Positions 49,601 through 55,308 of a DNA stretch of 64,000 nucleotides are shown here, piece after piece. Location of the stretch: NCBI GenBank assembly GCA_041395325.1, contig JAWLAT010000016.1:1-64000 (forward strand). The letters run 5' to 3'. The stretch comes from JAWLAT01 sp041395325. GTDB lineage: Bacteria; Pseudomonadota; Gammaproteobacteria; Xanthomonadales; SZUA-5. The stretch's first letter is position 1; the number at the start of each line of letters is the position of its first letter. The translations under genes and the position numbers were made by a program. The notes under the pieces were generated by a model that did no database searches, had not been told where the DNA came from, and was given only the letters and a program-made list of their open reading frames with translations.

Positions 49601-52200
49601 AACGCGGTCACATCCGGATCGTCTATGGTCCCCGTCAGTTCGAGGTTCAGCCGCCCTTGTGACGGAAGCTGAATCGACTGCTCCGCCATGGGAATCAACT
49701 GACCGAATCGCCACGCATACAAGCGCGCCGTGCTGGGAGCCGCGGCATCCAGACCAATATTGATGACTTCTGCCTGGACCAGAACCGGCAGTGGCACCGT
49801 GTTCAGCACGTCCGGTGACACCTGGGCCGATGCGATCAGCAAATCAACCGCAGTCGGCGGTGCCTGCAGAACAAATGACTCCTCGCGCTCGTTGTTGAGC
49901 TCATTCGCCTCAGCCAACTCACCATCTACGTCCAGACGCAGACGCACCCGATACGACCCAGGGACCAAGCCCAGCGTCTGCCAGTCCATCGAATATGTGC
50001 TCAGCACACCGGGCGCCATCGCAGGAAGGAACGCGTCGCCCAGCGGCAGCCAAGGATCGGTTTCGAGCGAATCTTCATGGCGAAACTCAAGCACGAGCCG
50101 AGTGCTTGAGGCTTCGATGGAACCCGCATTGCGAACCTGACCATGGAGGCGGAGTGGCAACCCGACTACTGAGCTTGGCGCGTCCACCTCGATCGGCCCG
50201 GCAGGCTGCAAGTCCGGCAAGTTCCGGGCAATCAACCAGCGCAGCGACTCGGCTGTTGCCGACACACTGCCGGCCCAGCTGCCATCGACACGCTGAGCTG
50301 CACGCAAGCTGCCGTCCAGCGCCTGCACGCGGGCATCATCCGCCAGCCCCAAAGCCTGCATCACATGCAGGCGCTCGGCGAGCTGAGCACCATCGGGATC
50401 GACTTCCAGACTCAGCAGGATGCCGCGTGTGTCGTCCAACTGTCCGGCCGTGACGCCAACTGCGGCGATGGCGCGCAAGGCCGCCAATGTGCTCAAACCA
50501 TCGCAGCCGCCTCGGCTCTCGCGAGCCCAGCAAAACTGCGCATCAGATGGCGGGTTCGCCGCCGGGTTGGCCTGTCGGAGATTGACGACGGCCTCGAGCA
50601 GTTCATCGATCGGGGCCACAGGCTCGCGACCACGAGCTTGCAGTGAAACACTGGCCCCGAGCACCTGGGCGGTCTCCAAGGTCGAGGCTCGACGGCTGCC
50701 TTGCGCTCCGAACGACGCCTCCGAACCGAATGGCGTCCGTGTCTGGCGCAGGTCTGCAACCAGCGCGGATTCTTCGGCCAAGCCGATCAAACCACTTTGC
50801 AGCAGCGCGGCTTTCTGTTCGACGTCTGCCGGAGTCACCGTCGCCAGCCAGGCGATCGCCTGATCGATCGAAGCGTGGCCATCAGGCATGGCAGCCTGCA
50901 ACGCCGCTATGGCGAGCAGCGTGTCGCGCACTGCGGTCTGTGGCTTGTCAGCCCATGATCCATCGGCGCGCTGGGTGGTCAGCAGCCATTGCACGGCACC
51001 TTCCGTGCCGGTGGCGCAGTCGGGCTGCCCGACCTCGCCGCATTGACCTGAGAGCATTCGCTCCGGCGGCGCCTGGGCCGTTGCTGAAGGTGCTTCGTAG
51101 CCCAGCTCCAGGTGCGCACGCCCCAGGGTCAGTGCGGAAAATCGGTCCTGCGCGCGGAGCCGAAACGCCTCGATTCGATCCAGCACTGCTTCGGATGCTG
51201 GTGCACCGGACCGCTTCAGCAAGACCAACGCTGCCTTGAAGTGTTTTTGACTTCCGTTCTGGTCCGGAACGCGTGCACCGTTGGCGGCGACAATGTCCGC
51301 AGCACCCAATGTCCTGGCCGTCGCCGTGATCTCAACGCCGATCTCCGGCAGCGCGCTGCTGGCCAGATCCGAAGATTCGAGCAAGGTGATGGGCGGGAGT
51401 TCTTCTGCGCCCAGCCATCCCGCGGCGTAGAGATCGAGAGGCGCATACTGCTCCCTCACGCCGATCGACCTGGCGCGCATGTCGGGCAACAGCTGCCATC
51501 TCGCCCCGTACATCACCGACGCATCGGTCGACAGCAACGCCGACCAATGCACACCGCCACTTCCAAGCAGCACATCGGCGGGCAACCCGGGCAAGTCCAA
51601 TCGAAGATGACTGCCCCATTGATGCATCAGTTCGTGCATCAGGGTGTCGAGAACCTGATCCTCCTGAAAACTGCCAGGTGCGACTGGCTCGACCAGCGCA
51701 TTGCGCATGTCGATGATGGAGAGCAAGCGCCTTGACCCAAAGCTCCCGCTGGAGTGAAAAATGGGCCGTCCAATCCCTTCAACGGCATTGCTGACCGACC
51801 AGTTCACGCCGGTCGTGTTCGGTCCCAGATCGACCGGGAACTCGGTGAAGATGACGAGGAAGTCGAAGCGGTTGTCCAGTTCCCCTTGTCCGCTGCGCAG
51901 GACCTGCTCAGCGACCTGTTGGCGGGCGAGCACGTTGGAACTGGAGTCACTCAGGAACCGATCGTAGTCGCCGTCGAAATCGACCACGATGACGTTTCCG
52001 CGGGCATCCACCGCGCCCACCTGCTGCTGCGCCTTTGCGACGTCAACCCGATCGGGCAATTGCACGACTTCAATCAGATGGGGGCTATCGATCTGCGCAA
52101 GGGCAGGCTTCGCGGTGACACAAAGACCGACAAGGCACCAAGCCAGTGCTGCGAATCCGCGGAGGGAAGCCACTGTCGAAACTGCCGAGGTGGTCGTCAT
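34690..52200 (-). CDS. Giant secreted modular protein (5,836 residues) with HExxH motif, CARDB, FlgD-like and Ig/FN3 repeats
   Basis: The ATG at 52200 overlaps the previous stop as ATGA. A signal peptide (GFAALAWCLVGLCVTAKPALA) is followed by a possible zinc-peptidase domain with HELMHQWGSH at residues 189-198. Residues about 373-660 contain QRADGSWADKP and QRVDGSWAGS repeats, like prenyltransferase/alpha-alpha toroid folds. Residues 672-1230 hold about five CARDB domains (E.NN motifs), with more near 4490-4620. SPNGDG followed by FlgD-like Ig domains (WDGTNDDG, WQGTDESG) occurs near residues 1253, 1902 and 2750. A beta-propeller-like stretch lies between the first two, and FN3/Ig-like repeats (DNTPP, D.AGN) fill most of the rest. 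An F5/8-type-C-like region is near 3740-3870. The end carries ELFADSFEGVE, a variant of the FxDGFE tail. It probably acts as an extracellular scaffold or adhesin. No frameshift is seen in 17.5 kb. Confidence 0.9.
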   Translation of the reverse strand: MTTTSAVSTVASLRGFAALAWCLVGLCVTAKPALAQIDSPHLIEVVQLPDRVDVAKAQQQVGAVDARGNVIVVDFDGDYDRFLSDSSSNVLARQQVAEQVLRSGQGELDNRFDFLVIFTEFPVDLGPNTTGVNWSVSNAVEGIGRPIFHSSGSFGSRRLLSIIDMRNALVEPVAPGSFQEDQVLDTLMHELMHQWGSHLRLDLPGLPADVLLGSGGVHWSALLSTDASVMYGARWQLLPDMRARSIGVREQYAPLDLYAAGWLGAEELPPITLLESSDLASSALPEIGVEITATARTLGAADIVAANGARVPDQNGSQKHFKAALVLLKRSGAPASEAVLDRIEAFRLRAQDRFSALTLGRAHLELGYEAPSATAQAPPERMLSGQCGEVGQPDCATGTEGAVQWLLTTQRADGSWADKPQTAVRDTLLAIAALQAAMPDGHASIDQAIAWLATVTPADVEQKAALLQSGLIGLAEESALVADLRQTRTPFGSEASFGAQGSRRASTLETAQVLGASVSLQARGREPVAPIDELLEAVVNLRQANPAANPPSDAQFCWARESRGGCDGLSTLAALRAIAAVGVTAGQLDDTRGILLSLEVDPDGAQLAERLHVMQALGLADDARVQALDGSLRAAQRVDGSWAGSVSATAESLRWLIARNLPDLQPAGPIEVDAPSSVVGLPLRLHGQVRNAGSIEASSTRLVLEFRHEDSLETDPWLPLGDAFLPAMAPGVLSTYSMDWQTLGLVPGSYRVRLRLDVDGELAEANELNNEREESFVLQAPPTAVDLLIASAQVSPDVLNTVPLPVLVQAEVINIGLDAAAPSTARLYAWRFGQLIPMAEQSIQLPSQGRLNLELTGTIDDPDVTALVLKLDDDQALIEADEGNNEIQLQLLSQPAVDLEVRSQDLSVSPEAVEQGQALRLAVTAHNRGVRGSPVFRIRLSVQGQSAPARVLLEQDLQIGPGESALRHYDWTADLAGPVSLIVEMDPEDLVSEVREDNNRAQLDLAVLPSTLPNLTIVPGSLVLSPDPVLAGTETTLNVLVRNSSTAPSAPTDLTVYLDDPDLPASVPWGSSSIAALAGESSVDVTLVLPPLPGRGTRTLFARVDAQQLLAEANEGDNDELRQFELRALPDLELRSADLSSTPTQPAPGSNATLNVVVNNLGEQGAVGATVTVERWVDGVGVEASAPQLIPELAAGANVTLQFPFERASDSGSMVLRAFVDSAEVVAESDESNNVAELTIGDLDPNLYVTEEFISPNGDGIRDSTEIVARVPAPQDLRVRILSSWGEEVFRAEGGPLSNTTVASVHWNGLRQDGRRALDDRYSVRVERASGELLGLLAVTVDTNNSPLLQAFHTGHDRYASVGTTCDIDGRRRSPSPGDIFHPPSESLVSLWWEVEPGERALYRSPLNGQPATRIIKLNDLHVGALTSTQQWLVKGSNEIAVLLIAEDLTGLVYELHALRIDGRVSSRLVWSGTEHPGARHASLETDWAVFRASDGLAAIHMQTGERRLLSSTIPDQLLAQTEDALLYQINSPGGTRLMHQTLTETVFTDVAAHHLTVVSVGDGRFAIAAETTLDEIEPWYLDTIYVLDPSASQPLTMLPIPADADASLQLLGGSEAGELIILRSVPASVLRWNIAAGLVQETELPEVFVTQPESERELEPGERLRAGFRAVHASPGHDRWHFEALLLRHVVDHPYEYLDNDNFILDPTTLRLEVLPELGKRFDNYLHYPFWIVGETQAIGYESGVLIRRGFVQRATFPESVGQLDPIPLPESMLLQGGGDICENSGLRIVRSGANLGLDLELDFVSAYSGFLLRLTAEDQNLDHYRIDARRPGIPGAQAIHRGSTPRLDSAVAIWSPPQPGVYELTVQAWDKAGNHRQFTIPAFWFDHSLLGTVQLSEQFLSPNGDGRLDQLRLEYETYGPLNAQIEIRDAIGVVVQTHENTHTVAGNYSYQWSGTNAQGEIVADGEYELLINGRRLPFTVDTVPPALQVNQPREGLPPTEAVCDWESSDTSATMRRGFKNPVSAVDVSASEPHWKSVRFQARGHQLGEGWHDAEAVLTPSDTDVFLQWRFHSGDWAELDHRLLVEDLAGNQNAVELLAPLPFISAKTFTSDAVDSGRYQLGAIWQINYPLSRQDTPTSVGANTDLGEVLLEIVDPRVSPTTIGLIYRTNRGRSGTLELIPVPDSDATVSAPSQRCVVSGAKVYRASLPSLAPLEEIEYLLTGTGIPRDFDEAYQGERLWLEGQPTECLAPPGVGRCGFYGQSEVLVPLLWCPIGTEVAFGKESTASAGFIELANRLEAVDPVGLIPAGTGACPLAQSGPRSECPDGYACNCLLTSVDEFPIGDIWTAQRPIDRVWPEVHSQFYGRVGGDRLTVELDYPLSGDRVCAGGSLYGQVFSETDVPKVDGRIRYLGNEYPALTRSENPGSSRERSPLVAIYPMGVGLVPVRPYRFAPDVESDADLAFIDLRGGESIPVNGSPLLIPDGASIELDVWAENVCQGPGPVVTRELTVDLGVLADGVRMTVPTGIAPPFRYSALVPQRGFSIALSHEAEFSVVFGEPLTGTLTVQQLSTGETVRTLATGDFPPGVLSRTWQGTDESGNAVADGLYYFVLDLTDSCGSTFNRTYLFYVDSTPPSVSMASPTPSQIAGPLVSVLVSPTDYRHVSTEIQLRRLDPVHGPGAWVPQALLTEHFQGTYSWIWQAGRYSPGTYELRARAADEVGNIGQWEVVEVIIPERPDLIAYASIIPELISPNGDGVLDVAVLDLLLNQPVPLAIDVVDADRTPVALLEPEFISPGTFRASWDGTNDDGAVVPDGEYYARILAGEEGASSGLQEMLLQIVVDNTPPGIEPQIADGAFVSPSDELIVEFTDAHPLRWEISSSSSLPHLIPEGERFGEQAVLAWSGVEEGEHELRIRALDDVGNSTTETLTFTLDQTPPIALITYPGDGDLVTRGSSGIEVVGFATDLHPASWALEVVGLDGVAHPVASGNGNIDGPLGQWPAAGSDGNYALRLRVVDLAGNESEHQVQVVLDNTPPVVTISGPLDGSWLGSSFAVNGSVADPHLQAYQLEIAPRSAGTLDWQRLSGGTTELAGLLANVLAPSPDGPYVLRLSAVDRVGLTGEAYVDVDIDTEPPLPPPVLNAEREGLRDVRLSWNASSSPDVVAYRLFRDGQLLLELPGLSHLDQSLSDGERGYQVTALDRAGNESSPSNEARIRIDTTPPDVSIHAPQQQSRVRAEVAIRGRAHSQEDFDRYRLSLTPAAAPSVTTVLVQGGNPNLGGELAVWDSRAHPDGDYGLLLEAWDFSQNRAETSVVFTVDNTPPAAPEGVNVSVDDTAVDLSWQANSEPDLAGYLVYLGPELLNGSANADPRSIVYTETSHRVEALGDGSHDFRVMAVDTTGNVSDPSSPATAEVAGHPPRVTLVRPSPGTVFEQPILVRGSTTDQDLTEVRLQYRVQGTGSWTDMGAPFTQPPFERSFLPADQAYGDYELRAASTDSEGLTDPSPPVVAVEYRDLTAPDEPVSLAAAVDGDQVSLSWNGPQALDVSRYRIERQLQSQGAWQTVGEVAQPSLTFVDQGVADGLYQYRVRAIDAFDNISEGSESASARVWSPALVQPYAPGNQSALLLRARSTVAGEVELERVSSLGADPVVVPALAADAEAQLPVVLLRGLNEFRLRVVDAAGNRSRSASVLAAYDADPATPAGLQLTVNDHDVSLQWDPNPEDSIRGYRLFRRGAAVLSDELIQPSMAWVYATGQTPFELADLVDGDPDTGAYFFPRNNRDEYLEVALPAESLIVTLYLDGVQDWSASERVRLEGLWEGRWIELPAVTAIESDGRIVVRPDQPYVSTRLRLAFRAEGDSGGSFHVGEVAVLSRPLLAMTKFAETLSDGAYLYRVSAVNQYGFEGPRSDAVEAQVGDAQAPDPVVLSSDQTDADVSLSWSESSAPDLAAYQLYRRGQLLVEITDLNQRSFLDAALPNGIYDYQVFAVDAVGNAAGSNVVVHTISGMVPAEPTNLAVSPIEGGGALRLQWSPGLGAPATEYRVSRALQGAGPFQPIVQVPAAQTTYVDNGLQNGVRYYYVVAALDGRGNASGDSNVADGVPFANERLITPVFTYPTRFGQSVTLPGPETVVAGSAEPDSRLLLGYRDQLWPELELPAETEIHGVGYGGQRSAINAAANWIWNDYGYTAVLQALNADGGGDENDLGQACAQAQWLTSNTLLHCDGQTLPERLLRLDVASLDQSELVLSQSGIRGFRQSTDGHAWLLLANFDWPDGSRDSFALRRDGGPWQELAVHAFDVDPDSLQMDPSSRWALLRRMSDERLLRVDLASGMVDEIDAAIAAATPVGFHPDQAMAVLAGVGPVGQGLYRLDLTNGDLHWLDVGGGFAQGAAFSPFGDQVHVLIDGQWQLYQWPGMTFVQSADANGAVRMQALATGEVLLSSSESYGELSWLRPAGVFRVDGVPLAPGENLLTALSIRVGQLNSQPALPITVLVPADGLPDLEVRASDLSLLPNQVHPGDQPRLGARVRNIGSGASEAISASLVLSTPAGTLSLPPRSVAALLPGDETLISWILPSLDQTGPHVAQVRLDPDGTLTERSTANNQASLTFAVSADGAPDLVLLAQPSLLAPTQAMTGQVSVLTGGQALAGRLTVRIVSPAGQLVRDLLDEAVQVPAVGNGPERDLLWIPGNIAAGDYQVQASLYDTQGQLRARQTVPVAVSVVRTLSLASVAQPASVPVGNPITLSSELRYLAGNAPIEQASLRVRLETFEGDVLAESDQPLATLSPGYQGVLTTVLNPDPVAPAGQYVLRAELWTQSLLAESAAALQLTDALALAQLDGALQLPAAAIPIGEGVSIPLMVRNVGTVTLTGLPVRASLRRSLQSAPSATLEQVIDLPVGGEWSTQLDVPPALLGLGDQLVSLIVIDGPHAGVLDFGGFAVVDRTPPQLSLIAPNSGSVVPARFRVDARAADLHHPLGEVRIQSQGQAWQPMSAGIDFAGQYVRAFGPLGDGPLSLRLDASDSVGNRTEIGPFELIVDATPPLVQITGVTDGGLYNSPRTPLITIMEAHPQSSQQLLDGHPFISGELVATEGAHVLYVLARDAAGNEGSAIVAFEMDFTPPEVSFASPNDGAVIAASQTLVRISTEAAATVTLIHAGGTLQAVADAQGVAIFDTVLLVDGANVLAASARDLAGNQSAPVEIGVIRSAATINAVTGELQVVSAVEPPTAIGGQWQLQNLSALDLAPLPIRLTLRRPDGTLLEQTQFDVSLLADGSVQDAFSFATQGLELGLYGLTLSAQLVDEQSQLVWVELAQTTVELADLTAPLLQWLSPQANALVGADPELRVAVTDTLSGVDRVELTLDAVELGPQAQDPLQPSQFVSQPGPLADGPHLARFLALDHAGNPTSSEREFVVDATPPAIQISGVSDDQLSNQPLAPVVAITDPHLASSEILLDGLPFASGSTVAGEGVHTLQVEAADALGNSASRTLSFTLDFTPPALSFLTPPDGLQTLAAHVPAQLQSEAAALVELVTGANSQNASTGTDGLVQFAAVPLQLGPNSLQASAIDAAGNRSAVVAVEVTRVRPTQAIIEGFLTLQSATVNHGSALLGGYQIGNGGNFDPGPITILVRVYDGSSLLEERSWPMQLPPDATTEQAFSIDSSSWSLGELRVELSWRAEDEPDASPVIIDQRLVTIRDGDAPEVSIVEPIDGAIVGSKPLIRATATDVLSEIAGVAVRINAGAWQPMTASVVPDSYEASPFLPIVGYNLVEVRAADTAQNEAFATPIILCRSSSLGEPGDGLFTDPFEGIDELFADSFEGVECDPPPLLRQMLRWTGPAGVERLEGDR

Positions 52201-52775
52201 TGCGCACCTCGATGCGACGGTTCAGGGGTTTGGCGCTCGATCGGTTCACTGGGTGACTCGGTCGATGTCTGCGCTTGCGGCGCCAGAGCTATTTCGTCTC
52301 GAGAAGAATCGAGACTGTCTGCCGCCGCATGCATGGGCAAGAGCACCAGACGATCGATCGTTTGCGTTGGCAGATCAAAAGAGACCCACTCAGCCGGTCG
52401 GCCCAAATCCTGGCGATGGAGGCGCAGTTGCCCACGCTGAGGACGGGTCCGGCGCAGAATCACGGTGTCGGCGTGCACTTCGGTCAACTGCAGCGCACCG
52501 TCGGGCGAACGTTGGCCCACAGTGGCTATGGCAGCCGAACGTCCCGGCCAAGCCAACACGGCCCGTTCGCCTGGCTCATCGATCTCAACGACGACCGGCA
52601 AACCCTGAAAGGGCTCGGCCAATGCGGCTTCGCCTATAGCTGGGGCTGCGGTATGTACGTCAGCCCACAAGGGCTCGAGACGGGCCGCACGACCATGCTC
52701 GACGTAGATGATCCACGCGCCACAAACCGGCACGGCCAAAACGGCCGAAAACCACCAAACTCGACGTAGTACGGA
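52197..52775 (-). CDS. GspC-like single-pass inner-membrane protein
   Basis: A GTG at 52775 with GGGGG 4 bases upstream is preferred; an in-frame GTG at 52802 lacks a ribosome site. One membrane segment (WWFSAVLAVPVCGAWIIYV) is followed by a periplasmic region of about 160 residues. Its middle, VVVEIDEPGERAVLAWPGRS, then VGQRSPDGALQLTEVHADTV and ILRRTRPQRGQLRL, follows the pattern of the homology region of type II secretion protein GspC (a beta domain ending in drViL.r.g..E.L.L). That match is suggestive only. The tail is Ser/Glu/Pro-rich and disordered. The stop overlaps the start of the giant gene as ATGA, so the product is probably made with it. It might help export the giant protein or the Rhs toxin. 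Confidence 0.6.
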   Translation of the reverse strand, partial: SVLRRVWWFSAVLAVPVCGAWIIYVEHGRAARLEPLWADVHTAAPAIGEAALAEPFQGLPVVVEIDEPGERAVLAWPGRSAAIATVGQRSPDGALQLTEVHADTVILRRTRPQRGQLRLHRQDLGRPAEWVSFDLPTQTIDRLVLLPMHAAADSLDSSRDEIALAPQAQTSTESPSEPIERQTPEPSHRGAQ

Positions 52776-52802
52776 CACGATGCCCCCATCTGTCCTGGTC
52801 AC

Positions 52803-53526
52803 GGTCTGTCATCGGAGTACTCAGACCTACCGTGTCCTTCCCCTGGAACACACTGCTCAGTGAACGTCCGGCCCGAACAGCCCCCCGATTTCTCGCTACA
52901 TCCCTGATAGTCGGGACAACACAATCACGCAATGCCTCGGACCGCCTGTCGGAAAACTGCGTCGCACTGAGTGCGACAGTCGGATGCAAGTGAGAGATCC
53001 GGCTTCGATTCGGCAGTCCGTATTGAATGCCCCTTGTGAATGGAGCAAAGCGGAGCGTGTGCCGCCCCTAGCAGACTGACCGCCGAATACCAACCCCAAA
53101 GGGCGACAGAGATCATCGTCGGACAGTTCACATCTTCGGCTGTTCACCTTCGCCCTGCTCCGGAACGCTAGTCGAAGACAGAGTTTGCAAGTCTCGAAAG
53201 CGATCGTCTGCCGGCGAAGTACTGCACGAAGCGGCAGAATTTGCCGTCGGCGCAAGGCAGAAAAATCTGCTATGGCACCGGCTGGCTGTTGGCAAGGAGG
53301 CGTTGCAGGCGAGCGCCGGTCAGTTGGAGTCGGTCACGCCGCTGACCTGGCGATCTCCCCACGTTTTCGGACGAAGCGATGGACGCCTGATCAGCGCATG
53401 GCGAAGCACTCGCGGGGTCGAGAGCTGAGGTGGCGCAGCGCCGATGAGATCAACCGAGGTGGGCGCAACTTGGCGGCGGACTGGTGGCCACGGAACCTGT
53501 TCAAAGGGGCCCTACGACCATCGAAT
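52803..53526. other. Upstream region of the giant/Rhs operon
   Basis: This stretch of about 720 bases between the operon start and the IS3-family element has no convincing gene. It holds the palindrome at 52961-52977. Short open frames on both strands lack protein-like composition. Adjacent to the IS, 53515-53526 contains what appears to be the original end (codons for I-R-W-S and TAG) of the gene now ending at 54843. Confidence 0.45.
52961..52977. promoter_or_regulatory. Perfect palindrome, possible operator
   Basis: GTCGCACT-G-AGTGCGAC is a perfect 8+1+8 inverted repeat about 185 bases upstream of the first gene of the 29-kb operon. It could be a dimeric repressor or activator site. No promoter elements could be tied to it by eye. 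Confidence 0.35.
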
Positions 53527-53580
53527 GTTGTGAACCGCCCCGACTTTCCCGGAGGCTCCAACCTTTGAGAGGATGGAGCG

Positions 53581-53906
53581 ATGAGGAAGTCGGAACACTA
53601 TTCACCTGAGACGAAAGAGCGGGCTGTTCGGCTGGTGCGTGAGCACCGTGACGACTACGGCTCAAGAATGGGCCGCGATCTGTTCGGTCGCCGAGAAGAT
53701 TGGCTGCAAGGCGGAGACCCTGCGTCGTTGGCTGCGACAGGACGAGCAGGACGCCGGTGAGCGACCTGGGCAGACCACTGCGGAGCGTGAGCGGATCAAA
53801 CAGCTCGAACGTGAGAACCGCGAGCTGCGCCAAGCAAACGAGATCCTGCGCAAGGCCAGTGCGTTTTTTGCCCAGAGCGGAGCTCGACCGCCAGTTCAAG
53901 TTCTGA
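53581..53906 (+). pseudogene. IS3-family orfA, frameshifted
   Basis: The frame starts MRKSEHYSPETKERAVRLVR with a helix-turn-helix region, shifts near 53655, continues as QEWAAICSVAEKIGCKAETL, then a coiled leucine-zipper-like part ERERIKQLERENRELRQANE and ILRKASAFFAQ. It shifts again near 53875 to end in AELDRQFKF with a stop at 53904-53906. The order and motifs are those of IS3 OrfA, which binds the element ends. Two single-base indels break it as written. Confidence 0.8.
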
Positions 53907-54806
53907 CGGCGTTCACGTTGACGAACACCGCGAGGTTTACGGAGTCGAGCCGATCTGTCGGCAGTTGCAGATCGCTCCGTCGACTACTACGAGCACTGGC
54001 CAAGAGCGCCGTGACCCATCGCTGCGTAGCCGGCGGGTCAAGCGCGACGAGGAACTGAGCGTGGCCATTCGGCGAGTCTTCGATGAGAGCGACGAAAACT
54101 ACGGCGCGCGCAAGGTGTGGAAGCAGCTGCTGCGCGAAGAGGCGAAGACCAAAAAACAGCGCTGTACGGTCGAGCGCCTGATGGAGCCCAGCTTGGGCTC
54201 TGTGTGGTCCGTGGCAAGGGTGTACGAACCACGATCAGCAACAAGGCCCAGCCCTGCCCGCTGGACAAGGTCAATCGGCAATTCCATGCCGACCGGCCGA
54301 ACCAGCTGTGGATCGCGGATTTCACCTATGTTTCGACCTGGCAGGGTTTCGTCTACGTCGCCTTCGTCATTGGTAAATCTCATGCGGCGCATCGTTGGCT
54401 GGAAGGTGTCGCTCACCCAACACTGATCCTGGTGATGGCCGCGCTGGAACAGGCGCTGTGGTCGCGCAAGCCCGACCGGAACAACCTGATTCACCACAAT
54501 GATCGTGGCGTGCAGTACCTGTCGATCCGCTACGAGCGTCTCACCGAGGCGGGCATCGAACCGTCTGCAGGCAGCGTCGGCGATTCCTACGACAACGCCA
54601 TGGCCGAGTCGATCATTGGGCTGTTCAGAACTGAAGTGATCGCAAAGCAAAGCTGGCGCAATCTGGAAGCCGTCGAGATGGCCACCCTGAAGTGGACCCA
54701 CTGGTACAACCACAAGCGCTTGATGGGGCCGATCGGTGACATCCCACCGGCAGAGTTTGAAGCCAACTACTATCAGCAACCGAGTCAGGTCGCCGAAGCG
54801 GCATGA
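53907..54806 (+). pseudogene. IS3-family orfB (DDE transposase), frameshifted
   Basis: Pieces in alternate frames read VDEHREVYGVEPICRQLQIA, then SVAIRRVFDESDENYGARKV, LWIADFTYVSTWQGFVYVAF (first Asp), LIHHNDRGVQYLSIRYERL (second Asp), DSYDNAMAESIIGLFRTEVI (Glu), and a C-terminal THWYNHKRLMGPIGDIPPAE. This is the rve/DDE integrase core of the IS3 group. At least four indels interrupt it, including compensating shifts between the first and second Asp, so no active product is expected as written. Confidence 0.82.
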
Positions 54807-54842
54807 CTCACAACCCGGAGTCTCCGGAGAACCCGGGACGGT

Positions 54843-55268
54843 TCAGTTGTGCACGCGCGGCGTGCGGTAGTACCACCAGTGCTGCGGGCCCATATCCTCC
54901 CAACTTGAAATGGCCCGTGAATTGGCCAAGGGAATCGTGCTCTCAAGAAAGATCGCATCTGCCGCACAGATTCTGACCCTCAGCGACTCTGAAACCTCCT
55001 CCGGCATCGCATCCATGATTTCGTGAAGGATCTGGCGCCCGTCCAGCATGTTGATGTGCTCCGCCCGCACGGTTCCGATCTGGCCGGTCGACACGGCCAT
55101 AGCCCAATGCTCCCAACTGCCGACAAGCCACTCCAGTCCGAGCTCTGCCACCAGCCCGTAACCCTTTGATTCACAGAAATCTTCGACTATTCCCATATCG
55201 CTACGCGATCGACGCACCGTGGCCACCTCAGCCCATACCGTTTCCGTGACCGGCCAGACCCCGTCCAA
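54843..55268 (-). CDS. Unrecognised protein with 3' end replaced by the IS3 element
   Basis: The product contains SDMGIVEDFCESKGYGLVAE, then LGLEWLVGSWEHWAMAVSTG, and ends WWYYRTPRVHN. Its stop TGA is the first three bases of the IS inverted repeat. Joining across the IS and removing one GTTG copy restores four more codons (I-R-W-S) and a TAG, so only a few residues were lost. The start is uncertain: the frame opens with a TTG at 55268, and a GTG at 55226 or the ATG at 55196 are alternatives. No signal peptide or known domain is seen. It lies 40 bases after the DUF1059 gene on the same strand. Confidence 0.6.
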   Translation of the reverse strand: MDGVWPVTETVWAEVATVRRSRSDMGIVEDFCESKGYGLVAELGLEWLVGSWEHWAMAVSTGQIGTVRAEHINMLDGRQILHEIMDAMPEEVSESLRVRICAADAIFLESTIPLANSRAISSWEDMGPQHWWYYRTPRVHN

Positions 55269-55308
55269 CGGAATCGGCTACGGCGACGCCAGCGGCGTGG
55301 CCCAATCC

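Larger units (their letters stand above)
53531..54845. mobile_element. IS3-family insertion sequence with inverted ends and GTTG target duplication
   Basis: The left end TGAACCGCCCCGACTTTCCC and the inverted right end TGAACCGTCCCGGGTTCTCC match with few differences and both continue into a CGGAG.CTCC stretch. GTTG is present on both sides (53527-53530 and 54846-54849), the 3-4 bp duplication usual for IS3. The element is 1,315 bp and contains orfA and orfB on the plus strand. Insertion replaced the last codons of the gene at 54843-55268. Confidence 0.85.

Noticed and set aside
53185..53568. 127-codon plus-strand frame before the IS3 element
   Set aside because: Arg/Ser/Trp-rich, runs across the IS left end, and lacks a ribosome site.
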